Assembly: GCF_020731285.1 (NCBI RefSeq)
Contig: NZ_JAJFOW010000025.1
Coordinates: forward strand, 38,785-102,784
Source of the DNA: Cohnella baijiui
Lineage (GTDB): Bacteria > Bacillota > Bacilli > Paenibacillales > Paenibacillaceae
DNA length: 64,000 nt
Direction of reading: 5' to 3'
Part shown: positions 35,536 through 43,742 of the stretch, in pieces
Position numbering within the stretch: position 1 is the stretch's first letter
How the letters are laid out: every line of letters begins with the position of its first letter
The notes under the pieces: model-generated
Database searches by the model: none
Seen by the model: the letters and a program-made list of their open reading frames with translations, nothing else
What the model was told of the DNA's origin: nothing
Made by a program: the position numbers and the translations under genes

Positions 35536-35551
35536 CGTAAGCGCTTTAACG
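35536..35551. promoter_or_regulatory. cre/LacI-type operator between GH172 and AraC genes
   Basis: CGTAAGCGCTTTAACG has the AAGCGCTT core and fits the cre consensus at 12 of 14 positions. Its reverse complement matches 13 of 14 bases with the site before the GH18-like gene. It probably gives carbon catabolite control of the divergent pair. Confidence 0.5.
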
Positions 35552-35662
35552 ACGGCTTGCGCCGTTCCCCTTCCCTGTCCATGTTACCAGAGAGAATCTT
35601 CTTCCGACTTTGCCGCGGTTGGGGATCGTTTGTCCGATCTTGCTCATTTTGGAGGTATCGCC

Positions 35663-36574
35663 ATGCACCCGACTCTTGCGGAGGACCGCAGCCGGATCTT
35701 GATGCAGCTCTCCCCGAACGTCCGCCGGGCGTGGGATCACCGGATCGAGGACGAGATGCATCTAAGCCGGCGGATTATTTTCGACTACGAGCTGCTCTAC
35801 CTGGAGCGTGGCGAGCTGTCCGTCCGGATCGAAGACGAGCGCCATACGCTCCGGCCGGGCGATATCGTCTTGCTCAAGCCCGGGAAAGAGCACGCGTTTG
35901 TGGGCTCGTCCGGCGAATGCTGGATGCCGCATATGCATTTCGACGCCTTGTACGCCGACGACTTTGCCGACGTTCCGATCAACTTCAAGCCGTGGTCGGA
36001 TTGCAGCGCGGCCGAACGCCGCATGACGCGCCCGGACGTGCTCGGCGAACGGCTCGGTCTCCCCGACGTCATCCGCATCGACAACCACGGCGAGGTGCTG
36101 GACAATCTGCGCCGGCTCATCCGTTCCTTCGACCGGGCGGACGAAGACGCCCCGCTGCTGCGGAAGATGCTTGTGCTGCGCATGCTATACGCGATCCTGA
36201 AGGGGCTTGAGGAACGCGGGGACCCGCTGCTGCGCCGCCATCGCCTCGCCCTCGACCGCGCCGCGGCGTATATCGCGGAGCATGCCGCCGAGGAGATCCG
36301 GCTGAGCGAGCTGGCCAAGCAGGCGACGCTCAGCCTCTATCATTTCTCAAGGCTGTTCAAGCAGCGCTTCGGCGTGTCTCCGCACCGCTTTCAGATGCGC
36401 TGCCGAATGGAGCGTGCCAAAGAACTGCTGCTGTACAGCCGCTTGTCCATGACCGCGATCGCGGAGAAGGTCGGCTACGCCAACGTTTACGCCTTCAGCA
36501 AGGCGTTCAAACAGTCGGAAAACGTACCGCCGAGCCAATACGTCCAGTCGAGATCGGGGATGCCTACGCTGTGA
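35663..36574 (+). CDS. AraC-family regulator with cupin sensor domain
   Basis: 303 residues. An AraC-type cupin (~20-150; ELLYLERGELSVRIEDERHTLRPGDIVLLKPGKEH) is followed by two helix-turn-helix motifs (IRLSELAKQATLSLYHFSRLFKQRFG; SMTAIAEKVGYANVYAFSKAFKQ). The ATG at 35663 has GGAGGT at the right distance, while an upstream in-frame ATG has none. Divergently transcribed from the GH172 gene, which is its most likely target; a sugar is the expected effector. Confidence 0.88.
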   Translation: MHPTLAEDRSRILMQLSPNVRRAWDHRIEDEMHLSRRIIFDYELLYLERGELSVRIEDERHTLRPGDIVLLKPGKEHAFVGSSGECWMPHMHFDALYADDFADVPINFKPWSDCSAAERRMTRPDVLGERLGLPDVIRIDNHGEVLDNLRRLIRSFDRADEDAPLLRKMLVLRMLYAILKGLEERGDPLLRRHRLALDRAAAYIAEHAAEEIRLSELAKQATLSLYHFSRLFKQRFGVSPHRFQMRCRMERAKELLLYSRLSMTAIAEKVGYANVYAFSKAFKQSENVPPSQYVQSRSGMPTL

Positions 36575-36589
36575 CTCGCCTGCCGGCGG

Positions 36590-37096
36590 CTACAGCCGGC
36601 GCGCCAGGAACCCGCCGTGGAACCGCTTCGGCTCGTAGCTGACGATAAAGGCGCTCGGATCGACGGCCAGCACGTCCCGGTACAGCTGCTGCTGGCGTTT
36701 GCGGGGGAGGACGACGCTGTGCACCCAGCGCCTGCCGACTCTCCCTTCGCCGCCCCACCGGGTGACGCCGTAGCCTTTTTCCCGGAGGTACTCCGCCAAC
36801 CCGACGGACTCCTCCTTGGTGATCACCTGTACGATCAAATAGCCGATGGCCAGCCACTCCTCGATCTTGACCCCGAGCAGGACGCCCGCGCCGTAGCTGA
36901 GACAGTAGATCACAAGGTTGACCGGATTGTCCAGGTTGTCGAGCACCAGCTTGAATCCGATGACGTACAGCCCGATTTCGAGTGCGCTGATTAGCGCCGC
37001 GACGTATCGGATGCCTTTGACGGTCAGGATGAATCGGATCGACATGAGACTGACGTAAGTGATTTGCAGCAGGATGATCGATAGGATGACGGTCAT
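36590..37096 (-). CDS. UPF0316 / DUF2179 membrane protein (YebE type)
   Basis: 168 residues: three membrane helices (MTVILSIILLQITYVSLMS, YVAALISALEIGLYVIGFKL, LVIYCLSYGAGVLLGVKIEEW) followed by a cytoplasmic DUF2179 domain (VITKEESVGLAEYLREKGYGVTRWGGEG). This is the UPF0316 family of Firmicutes, function unknown. The ATG at 37096 has CGAGGAGGT upstream. It converges on the AraC gene with only 15 nt between stops, and no terminator is seen there. Confidence 0.85.
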   Translation of the reverse strand: MTVILSIILLQITYVSLMSIRFILTVKGIRYVAALISALEIGLYVIGFKLVLDNLDNPVNLVIYCLSYGAGVLLGVKIEEWLAIGYLIVQVITKEESVGLAEYLREKGYGVTRWGGEGRVGRRWVHSVVLPRKRQQQLYRDVLAVDPSAFIVSYEPKRFHGGFLARRL

Positions 37097-37206
37097 GAAA
37101 TACCTCCTCGAAGGCGGCACCCGGCGCGATAGGCCAATCGAAGAATTAGCGTACCGCAAACGGAAACCGTTCATTCGGATACGTCCGCACACAGTCGACG
37201 GACAAA

Positions 37207-37242
37207 GGGTGACCCGCAGCCTTCACGGCCAGCGGGTCACCC
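37207..37242 (-). terminator. Intrinsic terminator after the TIM-barrel isomerase gene
   Basis: Perfect 11-bp arms GGGTGACCCGC/GCGGGTCACCC with a 14-nt loop. On the minus strand it ends the isomerase-dehydrogenase unit; TTT follows. Confidence 0.7.
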
Positions 37243-37294
37243 CCTTTATATGCCTCCTATATACCTCTCCGGACGCGGTTTGAACCTGGCGGCG

Positions 37295-38059
37295 CTACAG
37301 CTTGGCCAGTACCTCGTCCTTGAACTGCGCGATGGCCTCGTCCGTATCGATCGTATAGCCGCATTCCAGGCCGACGTAACCGTCGAAGCCCGTATCCCGG
37401 ATCGCGCGGAGAATGTTCACGTAGTTCAGCTCTCCGGTACCCGGCTGCTTGCGCCCCGGGTTGTCGGCGATATGATAGTGGTTGATCCGGTCGCGGTAGC
37501 CCGTTGCATTGCGGATGACGTTGCCCTCGGTGATCTGCTGGTGGTAGACGTCGAAAACGAGCTTCACGTTCGGGCTGCCGACCTGATCGACGACGTCCAC
37601 CGACTCGTCCGAGCGCTGCAAAAAGTGACCCGCGTGATCGATCAGCCCGTTTAACGGTTCCACCTCGAGGACGATGCCCGCCTCTTCGAACAACGGCGCG
37701 CAGCGCTTTAGCGTCTCGACCATCGTTTGGCGCTGCGTCTCGCGCGGGACGCCGTCCAGTACGTTGCCTGTCTGGGAGATGACCGAGCGCACGTTCAAGA
37801 TTTTGCACGCTTCGATCGTCTGGCGCACGCCTTCAAGATACGCGTCCCGGAGCGACTCGTCCACGAGGCTGATGAACTTCGTGCACGTCGCGCTGATGCC
37901 GACGCCGATGCGTTCCTGCTCCTTGGCCGTCCGCTTCAGATCCTCGAGATTCCACCAGGCGTAATATTCGAGCCCGTCGAAGCCGTGCGCCTTGATTTTT
38001 TCCAAATGGTAGATTTCGTCTTTCCCGGCGTATGCGCCGATACACAGCGACCATTTCAT
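37295..38059 (-). CDS. Sugar isomerase/epimerase-like TIM barrel (hydroxypyruvate isomerase type)
   Basis: 254 residues of the AP-endonuclease-2/xylose-isomerase-like TIM fold. Metal-ligand positions are visible: Glu in VLEVEPLN, Asp in LVFDVYHQQ, His in INHYHIADNPGR and Glu in VGLECGY. The HIADNPGR motif is strongest in hydroxypyruvate isomerases and related enzymes. It lies 34 nt downstream of a Gfo/Idh/MocA dehydrogenase, a pairing typical of inositol, sugar-acid or keto-sugar catabolism. The true substrate is unknown. Confidence 0.82.
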   Translation of the reverse strand: MKWSLCIGAYAGKDEIYHLEKIKAHGFDGLEYYAWWNLEDLKRTAKEQERIGVGISATCTKFISLVDESLRDAYLEGVRQTIEACKILNVRSVISQTGNVLDGVPRETQRQTMVETLKRCAPLFEEAGIVLEVEPLNGLIDHAGHFLQRSDESVDVVDQVGSPNVKLVFDVYHQQITEGNVIRNATGYRDRINHYHIADNPGRKQPGTGELNYVNILRAIRDTGFDGYVGLECGYTIDTDEAIAQFKDEVLAKL

Positions 38060-38093
38060 CGTTTCGTCTCCTTTGGCTGTCGTTTTGGCTTCT

Positions 38094-39065
38094 TTAGCCG
38101 ATCGCGACCGGCTTGCCGCTGGCGGCGGAAGCGTTGGCCGCGACCGTCACCTCGTGCGTCCGCAGCGCGTCGTCATAGTTCGAGAGAATGCGCGAAGCGT
38201 CTCCGGTGCGCAAGGCGTGCACGAACGCCTCGTCTTCGACGTAGTACGGATTCGCGACGTTTTTGCGGGCTTGCGTGCCCTCGCGGGTCACCTCCCGCAG
38301 CTCGTCGCTGCGCAGTTCCAGCACGCCCCGATCCGTATAGATGTCTAGTCCGACATGGTGGCCGACGGGCAGGAGGCAGGTGTTGGAGATCGTGGCGACC
38401 ATGCCGTTCGCCAGCTTCATAGTCACCGTCCCGACGTCGGGCACGTCCGTGCCGGGCACCTGCTCATCCATGACTTGCAGCGCATAGGCCGCATACACCT
38501 CGCGAACTTCGCCGCACAGGTACCGCAGCAGGTCGACGATATGGGTCGTCTGCTCGACGAATTGGCCGCCGGAGCCCGCCTGCACGCGCCACCACGGCAC
38601 CATCGGCATGCCGCCCATCCAATAGCCCAGCGCCATCCCCGGCTTGCTCCCGGCGAGCAGCTCCTTGGCGGTCGCGGCAGATTCGTTGTACCGCCAGTGG
38701 TAGCCGACGGAGGTGAGAAGCCCCTTGGCCCGAACCTCGGCGGCGATATCCGAAGGGAGCGTGCCGTCGATGCCGAGCGGCTTTTCCACAAGGAACGGGA
38801 TGCCCCGCTCGATCGCCTTGCGCTCCGCCTCGCCGTGGGCCATCGGAGGCACGCAGATATATAATCCGTCCAGTTCGGATCCGTCCAGCATGTCGTCCAG
38901 GTTCGAAAACGCTTTCGCGCCTTCGTGCGCGGATGCCGCTTGCTGCGCTCTCTGCGCGTCTACGTCATAGAAGGCGGATAGCCGCACCCCCTCCATCTTG
39001 GTGAGATTTTGCAGATGATGGTTGGCGATCCCGCCCGTGCCGATGAACCCAAGCTTTACAGTCAT
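38094..39065 (-). CDS. Gfo/Idh/MocA-family oxidoreductase
   Basis: 323 residues. Rossmann motif LGFIGTGGIANHHLQN at the N-terminus, the family EKP signature in FLVEKPLGIDG (~95), and the second-domain segment GGQFVEQTTHIVDLLRYLCGEV with the catalytic-region His. These enzymes oxidise or reduce sugars and inositols with NAD(P). First gene of a two-gene unit with the TIM-barrel isomerase, divergent from an AraC regulator ~110 nt away. Confidence 0.88.
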   Translation of the reverse strand: MTVKLGFIGTGGIANHHLQNLTKMEGVRLSAFYDVDAQRAQQAASAHEGAKAFSNLDDMLDGSELDGLYICVPPMAHGEAERKAIERGIPFLVEKPLGIDGTLPSDIAAEVRAKGLLTSVGYHWRYNESAATAKELLAGSKPGMALGYWMGGMPMVPWWRVQAGSGGQFVEQTTHIVDLLRYLCGEVREVYAAYALQVMDEQVPGTDVPDVGTVTMKLANGMVATISNTCLLPVGHHVGLDIYTDRGVLELRSDELREVTREGTQARKNVANPYYVEDEAFVHALRTGDASRILSNYDDALRTHEVTVAANASAASGKPVAIG

Positions 39066-39174
39066 TTTTGGTCACGCTCCTCGTAATTATATAAGAAAAT
39101 CCAACTCCTGACCTCATTGTAAATCAAGAAAAATCCATTTAAAATATAAGATACATCGGATTCCATATAAAAAA

Positions 39175-40029
39175 ATGAAAGTAGTTGCGGCTATGACCGA
39201 TTATTACTCCCGGCACTTCGTGACGACCGAATGGGACCAGCGCCTCCCGCTTCATCTGGACAGCATCGGTTACGACGAGCATCAGAGCGCCATTTTCCGG
39301 GATCAGGGCTTCTACTGCTACCACTGGCTCCATACGGTCGAAGGCAGCGGCGAATTCGAGGTCGGCGGCCGGACGTTCCGGCTCTCGCCGCACCAGGGCA
39401 TCCTGCTGAAGCCGAACGTCCCCCACAGCTATCGGCCGCTTACCGCCAAGTGGTCGACCTGGTATATGACGTTCGACGGCGCGCTCGCGAACCCGATCGC
39501 CGCGGCGATGGACCTGCCGATGATGACGCCGTTCGGCTGGGAGGCGGACTCCCCGCTGGGGCGGCTCCATGCCGAATACGGGGAGAAGTGCCGATACAGC
39601 TTCGACTTCGCGGGCATGAGCGGCTCGCTCGAGGTGTATGCTTTTCTGACGAAGGTCAAGCAGCATATCCAGGTGAGCGGGCGCCCCTCCTTGTCCAAAG
39701 GCCACGAGCGCCTGACCCCCCTCTATTTGCTCATCGAGGAGCAATACGGAGATCCTGGCCTCGGCCTTCCGCAAATGGCGGAGACGCTAGGCATCAGCTC
39801 CCAGCATCTAAGCACCTTGTTCCGCAAAAGCTGGGGCATGAGTCCCTATCAATATTTGCTTCAATTCCGCATTCAAAAGTCCAAGGAGTTTCTCTTGAAA
39901 TTTCCCGGACGCCCGGTCAAAGAGATCGCGGGGCAGGTCGGCTTTCAAGATTACAGCCACTTCGTCAGCACCTTCCGCAAGCTCGCGGGCATGACGCCGG
40001 CCACCTTCCGACAGCATTTCAGCGTCTGA
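39175..40029 (+). CDS. AraC-family transcriptional regulator
   Basis: 284 residues. The sensor cupin is at ~25-150 (YHWLHTVEGSGEFEVGGRTFRLSPHQGILLKPN), followed by a C-terminal double helix-turn-helix (LGLPQMAETLGISSQHLSTLFRKSWG; PVKEIAGQVGFQDYSHFVSTFRK). Divergent from the Gfo/Idh/MocA-isomerase pair, which it most likely controls. The start is uncertain: neither the ATG at 39175 nor the one seven codons later has a good ribosome site, so translation may begin at either. Confidence 0.85.
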   Translation: MKVVAAMTDYYSRHFVTTEWDQRLPLHLDSIGYDEHQSAIFRDQGFYCYHWLHTVEGSGEFEVGGRTFRLSPHQGILLKPNVPHSYRPLTAKWSTWYMTFDGALANPIAAAMDLPMMTPFGWEADSPLGRLHAEYGEKCRYSFDFAGMSGSLEVYAFLTKVKQHIQVSGRPSLSKGHERLTPLYLLIEEQYGDPGLGLPQMAETLGISSQHLSTLFRKSWGMSPYQYLLQFRIQKSKEFLLKFPGRPVKEIAGQVGFQDYSHFVSTFRKLAGMTPATFRQHFSV

Positions 40030-40034
40030 ACCGA

Positions 40035-40094
40035 AAAACGGCCGAGCCGGGCGGTCGGAAGCGCCCGCTTCCCCGTCCCGGCCTGGCCGTTCTT
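40035..40094 (+). terminator. Intrinsic terminator of the second AraC gene
   Basis: AACGGCC and GAGCCGGG pair with CCCGGCCT and GGCCGTT around an internal GGAAGCG/CGCTTCC stem, then TCTT. It begins ~5 nt after the AraC stop. Confidence 0.65.
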
Positions 40095-40151
40095 GCGGTG
40101 AGCCGTTCGTTTACATACATCTCAGCCGCGCTGCTGACGCGTGATCCGTCG

Positions 40152-40499
40152 TCACTTCTTCTCGACCTGGAACGCCGACACCGGCTTCACCGAATACGTT
40201 CCGCGCAGCGATGCCTCCGAAAGCACGTCCAGCTTCACGAGGCTCGCGATCTTGGCTCCGTCCGCGCGGGACAGCAGCCGCCAAAGGCTGGGATCCGGAA
40301 GCGCTTCGAACAGCTTGTGGTCGTCGTACTCCCGTCTCTCCTGCTCCACGATCTTTACGCGGTAGCTTTCGTTTTCCCACCCCGCGCTCCCGTTCGCTTC
40401 CGCATACGCGAGCAGCGATGTCCGCAGCTCGCCCAGTTCCTGTTCGATTTCCCTTTGCCGCTGTTTCAACTCGAAATACCGCGCAACCTGCTCGTCCAT
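40152..40499 (-). CDS. Hypothetical protein with N-terminal coiled coil
   Basis: 115 residues: a helical, charged start (ARYFELKQRQREIEQELGEL), a middle segment YRVKIVEQERREYDDHKLFEALPD and a mixed C-terminus. Cytoplasmic, no recognised family. The ATG has GGAGGAGGGAG upstream, a strong ribosome site, which supports a real gene. Situated just before the 94-bp repeat array, transcribed away from it. No partner genes. Confidence 0.6.
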   Translation of the reverse strand: MDEQVARYFELKQRQREIEQELGELRTSLLAYAEANGSAGWENESYRVKIVEQERREYDDHKLFEALPDPSLWRLLSRADGAKIASLVKLDVLSEASLRGTYSVKPVSAFQVEKK

Positions 40500-40592
40500 T
40501 TGGGCTCCCTCCTCCCCTCATACTTATGAGGGAGATGCCGGCTTTAGACGGCTTTGGGCGGAAGCTCACAGTTGCTTATTTGACCGCATTCT

Positions 40593-40990
40593 CACGATAT
40601 CCCCTTCGCTCAGGTTGGGCACGTCGGCGAGAACCTTTTTGTCGATATCCCTTTCGCTCAGGATCACGATTCGTCCGGTTCTTTTGCACGATATCCCCTT
40701 CGCTCAGGTTGGGCACGTCGGCGAGCGCCTTTTAGTCGATATCCCTTTCACTCAGAATCACGATTCGTCCGGTTCTTTTGCACGATATCCCCTTCGCTCA
40801 GGTTGGGGACGACGGTGAGAACCTTTTTGTCGATATCCCTTTCGCTCAGGATCACGATTCGTCCGGTTCTTTAGCACGATATCCCCTTCGCTCAGGTTGG
40901 GGACGACGGTGAGATCCTTTTTGTCGATATCCTTTTCGCTCAGGATCACGAATCGTCCGGTTCTTTTGCACGATATCCCCTTCGCTCAGG
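40593..40990. repeat. Tandem array: four 94-bp units plus a partial fifth, each with two core 20-mers
   Basis: Units begin with CACGATATCCCC at 40593, 40687, 40781, 40875 and 40969, an exact 94-bp period. Each unit has two halves, A (50 bp) and B (44 bp), that share a core. On the minus strand the core is CCTGAGCGAARGGGATATCG followed by a short A-rich tail. The ~18-20 bp between cores alternate between two sequences; those of type A differ between units 1-2 (CCGACGTGCCC) and 3-4 (CCGTCGTCCCC). The period is not divisible by three, so no continuous protein is encoded. No neighbouring gene reads through it. Confidence 0.9.
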
Positions 40991-41121
40991 GACATCATGG
41001 TCGCCTCTGTCATTCGTTACCCCGGCCTTTCGACAACCGCATTTCACAGTACTCCAACGCCAGTCGCCGTCCTCCATCCTTTCCTTCATAAGCCTGCGGC
41101 TCCAGCCAAACGGTGGTTGTT

Positions 41122-41275
41122 CCTGAGCCAATGGGATATCGTCAAAAAACCATTTTTAAGGGGGCCGAGCGGGAACGATGACATGCTTTATCCGGCCGAA
41201 CGGAAAAGTTCCTGAGCGAAGGGGATATCGTCATAAAGCGCTAAACGGCAATATTCCTGAGTAAAGTGGATATCG
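41122..41275 (+). repeat. Three inverted, degenerate copies of the array core
   Basis: Core copies on the plus strand, opposite to the array: CCTGAGCCAATGGGATATCG (41122-41141), CCTGAGCGAAGGGGATATCG (41211-41230, a perfect match) and CCTGAGTAAAGTGGATATCG (41256-41275). The last two are followed by TCATAAAGC. Spacing is irregular (89 and 45 bp), showing the core also exists outside the tandem array. Confidence 0.85.
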
Positions 41276-41365
41276 TCATAAAGCCAAAAAAAGCGGTGCA
41301 GCGGGTCTACCCCGGCATGCACAGCTTTCGATCCGTTCCGATGGATTTGATTCTCTAGGCGATGA

Positions 41366-42154
41366 TTAGGCCGATCCCGGACAGAGACCCGGATTGGCCT
41401 TGCACATCCGCTCCGCATACGTCGGCTCCCGCTGCGCCAGTTCGCCGTAATAGCTGCCGAGTATGTGGTTGGCGGAGAAGCTCCCCCGCTGAAACGGTAG
41501 CGACACGGAACGGCGCGTATGGGTGTAATAATAAGTCTCCTGCTGCTTGGGCAGCTTGAACACGAACGGAGGAATATGCGTGACCGCGTCGTAAGGATTG
41601 TTGATCCGATAGCCGGCCCCGATCCGCGCGCCGTAGGAGCCGGCAAAGGAGGCATCGCCGACCCGCGGGGATCCGAATGTGTACACGTTCGGGGCGCGAA
41701 AACGGGTATTGGCGGAGACGTCCAACGCGCAAAGGGTGGCCAGAGCCCCGCCCAGGCTATGTCCGGTAATATAGAGGCGCTTGCTTGCCGATATTTTCCG
41801 CACGGCAGCCAGCACCTCATCGCGCATCGACTCGTAGATGCCGTTAAACCCGAAGTGGACGAGACCTCCGTCCCTCACGCATTTGAACCTGGCTTGCGTC
41901 GCCATCGCATCGGATACCCAGTCCGACGTCGAGCTCGTTCCCCGAAACGCCACGATCGCGTCGTCCGCCGACTCGAGCACGAAGCCGAACCATTCCCGGG
42001 ACCCGTCGAACGATCGTCCTTTTAACGCGATTACCATCTTGTAGTTGGCCGGGAGCACGAACGTGCCATCCGGATTGTCGTACTGCGTATACGTTTGTCC
42101 GCAAACGGCCGCCAGAAAAACGGCTTTTTTTCCGTCGTAACCTTGCGCTTGCAT
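41366..42154 (-). CDS. Class 3 lipase family protein
   Basis: 262 residues with an alpha/beta hydrolase fold. Nucleophile elbow LYITGHSLGGALATLCALD with the catalytic Ser, AIVAFRGTSSTSDWVSD (oxyanion region), the Asp-containing NPYDAVTHIPP and a late His (HILGSYYGEL) complete the lipase class 3 triad. No signal peptide is evident, so location is cytoplasmic or unconventional. The start is ambiguous among two GTGs and the ATG at 42154, which has GAGAGGGG ~10 nt away. No functional partner nearby. Confidence 0.82.
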   Translation of the reverse strand: MQAQGYDGKKAVFLAAVCGQTYTQYDNPDGTFVLPANYKMVIALKGRSFDGSREWFGFVLESADDAIVAFRGTSSTSDWVSDAMATQARFKCVRDGGLVHFGFNGIYESMRDEVLAAVRKISASKRLYITGHSLGGALATLCALDVSANTRFRAPNVYTFGSPRVGDASFAGSYGARIGAGYRINNPYDAVTHIPPFVFKLPKQQETYYYTHTRRSVSLPFQRGSFSANHILGSYYGELAQREPTYAERMCKANPGLCPGSA

Positions 42155-42193
42155 GCGCACCACGCCCCTCTCCCTATCCTATTAAGATAGGGA

Positions 42194-42213
42194 GGGCGGC
42201 GTGACAGCCGCCC
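42194..42213 (-). terminator. Hairpin downstream of the PLD-like lipoprotein gene
   Basis: GGGCGGC/GCCGCCC with a 6-nt loop, ~18 nt past the stop on the minus strand. No T run; possible terminator. Confidence 0.45.
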
Positions 42214-42231
42214 GGGCGCGGAGGTGCAGAA

Positions 42232-43086
42232 TTATTTCGAAGCGCGGCGGAAGCCGGCGGCTTCGGCGTCGGCTTCGGTGCAGAACATCTCTTCCGCTTT
42301 CGTGCGGTCGTAGCTCGCGCCGCCCGGGACATGATAGATCTTGTCGCCCTTTGCGTTGATGTTGCCTTTGATCTCGGGCGCCGTGCAAGGAGCGACCGAC
42401 GCGGCCGCTTCTTCGCCGCCTTCCTCCTTCGCATCCTTACTTCCTTCATCCGCGGGCGGAACGACCTCTCCGGGTTGGGCGATCGACGGCGTGATCGTCT
42501 CGAACCCTTTATCGTCTTTCCACATCCGTTCGAATTCGTCCGCGAACGCGGCCGCTACCTCGGGATTGCGGACAACAACCAGCATCTCGTCGTTCGTCGT
42601 GCTTGCGGATTTGGAGTAATTAAAAGACCCAGTTGTTGCGACCTCCCGATCGGCAACCGTCATCTTGAGATGCATCAGGCCGCTATGGCGGTTGATCTTG
42701 ATCGGGATACCGGCGCTCCCTAGGAGCTTCAGCGCTTCCTGCTGCGATTTGCCGCCGGATTGGATGCGGTCCGTCACGAGACGGACGTCGACGCCCCGTT
42801 TTTTGGCGTTTTTGATGGCTTGGACGATGTCCGGATAAGTCAAGCTGTAAATGGCGACGTCCAGCGTCCGGCGGGCGCCGTCGATCACCTCGACGAGCCG
42901 CTGTTCGGGATGCTGATCGGCTTGGGTGAACGCCCACGCCAACTGCGGCCCCGTAACGGAGGCCGAAGACGGTTTGTCGCCGGCAAAGCTGCAGCCGCCC
43001 AGCAGCAGCGTCGCGAGCAGCGGCGTCGCGAGCAGCAGCGTCGCGAGTAGCGGCAAGCCGCGCCCGGCCGCGATCGGTTTGCGCAT
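42232..43086 (-). CDS. Phospholipase D-like lipoprotein with C-terminal sunset domain
   Basis: 284 residues. The signal peptide is built from LLAT(L/P) repeats and ends in a lipobox LLLGGC (Cys 32). One PLD active-site motif is present, HLKMTVADREVATTGSFN (HxK(x)4D), as in single-HKD Nuc-type nucleases that dimerise. After an acidic linker (~205-235) the C-terminus IKGNINAKGDKIYHVPGG ... FCTEADAEAAGFR matches the small sunset domain often found on secreted nucleases. It is therefore probably a surface phosphodiesterase, more likely a nuclease than a lipase. The ATG at 43086 follows GGGGGGGAG. Confidence 0.85.
   Translation of the reverse strand: MRKPIAAGRGLPLLATLLLATPLLATLLLGGCSFAGDKPSSASVTGPQLAWAFTQADQHPEQRLVEVIDGARRTLDVAIYSLTYPDIVQAIKNAKKRGVDVRLVTDRIQSGGKSQQEALKLLGSAGIPIKINRHSGLMHLKMTVADREVATTGSFNYSKSASTTNDEMLVVVRNPEVAAAFADEFERMWKDDKGFETITPSIAQPGEVVPPADEGSKDAKEEGGEEAAASVAPCTAPEIKGNINAKGDKIYHVPGGASYDRTKAEEMFCTEADAEAAGFRRASK
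43010..43054. repeat. Three tandem 15-bp repeats inside the PLD signal peptide
   Basis: GTCGCGAGCAGCGGC-type units at 43010-43024, 43025-43039 and 43040-43054 differ by one or two bases. In the gene they encode reiterated LLAT-type residues of the hydrophobic core, so slippage would change signal-peptide length in steps of five residues. Confidence 0.75.
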
Positions 43087-43247
43087 GGCGCTCCCCCCCT
43101 TGGTTCGTTTTTCCTCAAGCGCAAACCTCATCCCATTGTAGAGGAAGACCATGCGGAGGGCAACGACGTTCGGGCGGACGCGCCTTATTTCTTCTTGCAG
43201 ATGCCGCAACCAGTAGCGGCGGCTTCTCGGACGGTTCCGGCAAGCGC

Positions 43248-43742
43248 TCAGCGCATAGCCTTCGTTCTGTGGTACTGCCGCTTCAAAACGACGAAAAACG
43301 CAAGCGTCGCCGCCTGCACGACCAAGTACATTAAAAAAGAGTACCGGAGCGACCAGCCTTTGTAGTGAAACACCCCGCAGACGGTGGCGAGCCATTCGAA
43401 CCCTGTTCCGATCAGGGCCGACAACAGCAAAAAAACGGGTATCGACAGCCCTCTTATCCGGCAAACGTGAAAAAGGTATACGAACAAATAGCCGACCGGC
43501 GGATAGATCATCCAGGTAACCAGGTCCCAAAAGTCGATGCTGGAACTAACATTGATATCGTACCAATCGTACGGCTTCATTCCGATCGTGTCGTCGAGTC
43601 CTTTGGCCGCCGTCAGGCTGAAGATCATGACGAGCGCGGCGATCGAACCCGGCATCGCCCGAGGCAGCCGCAGCGCCAGTCCGTACGCAGCCAGCAGCGT
43701 TACGACGTTGAACCAGACGTAAGCGTGATTCAGGGCGTTCAT
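43248..43742 (-). CDS. Membrane protein, CBO0543-like (second of a pair)
   Basis: 164 residues, five predicted helices. The C-terminal half (LVTWMIYPPVGYLFVYLF ... GFEWLATVCGVFHYKGWSLRYSF) has the EW...Y.GW..S pattern of CBO0543-type membrane proteins of spore formers, whose function is unknown. Its ATG overlaps the stop of the preceding membrane-protein gene by 4 nt, so the two are co-translated and may form a complex. Confidence 0.65.
   Translation of the reverse strand: MNALNHAYVWFNVVTLLAAYGLALRLPRAMPGSIAALVMIFSLTAAKGLDDTIGMKPYDWYDINVSSSIDFWDLVTWMIYPPVGYLFVYLFHVCRIRGLSIPVFLLLSALIGTGFEWLATVCGVFHYKGWSLRYSFLMYLVVQAATLAFFVVLKRQYHRTKAMR

Noticed and set aside
40593..40990. Regular core-insert-core pattern resembling a CRISPR array
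   Set aside because: The inserts are only two sequences that alternate, the larger period is a plain 94-bp duplication, inverted copies exist outside, and there are no cas genes nearby.
43185..43247. In-frame extension past the TGA of the CBO0543-like gene, ending in GCGICKKK
   Set aside because: Twenty sense codons after a stop are expected by chance in GC-rich DNA; there is no readthrough or selenocysteine signal.
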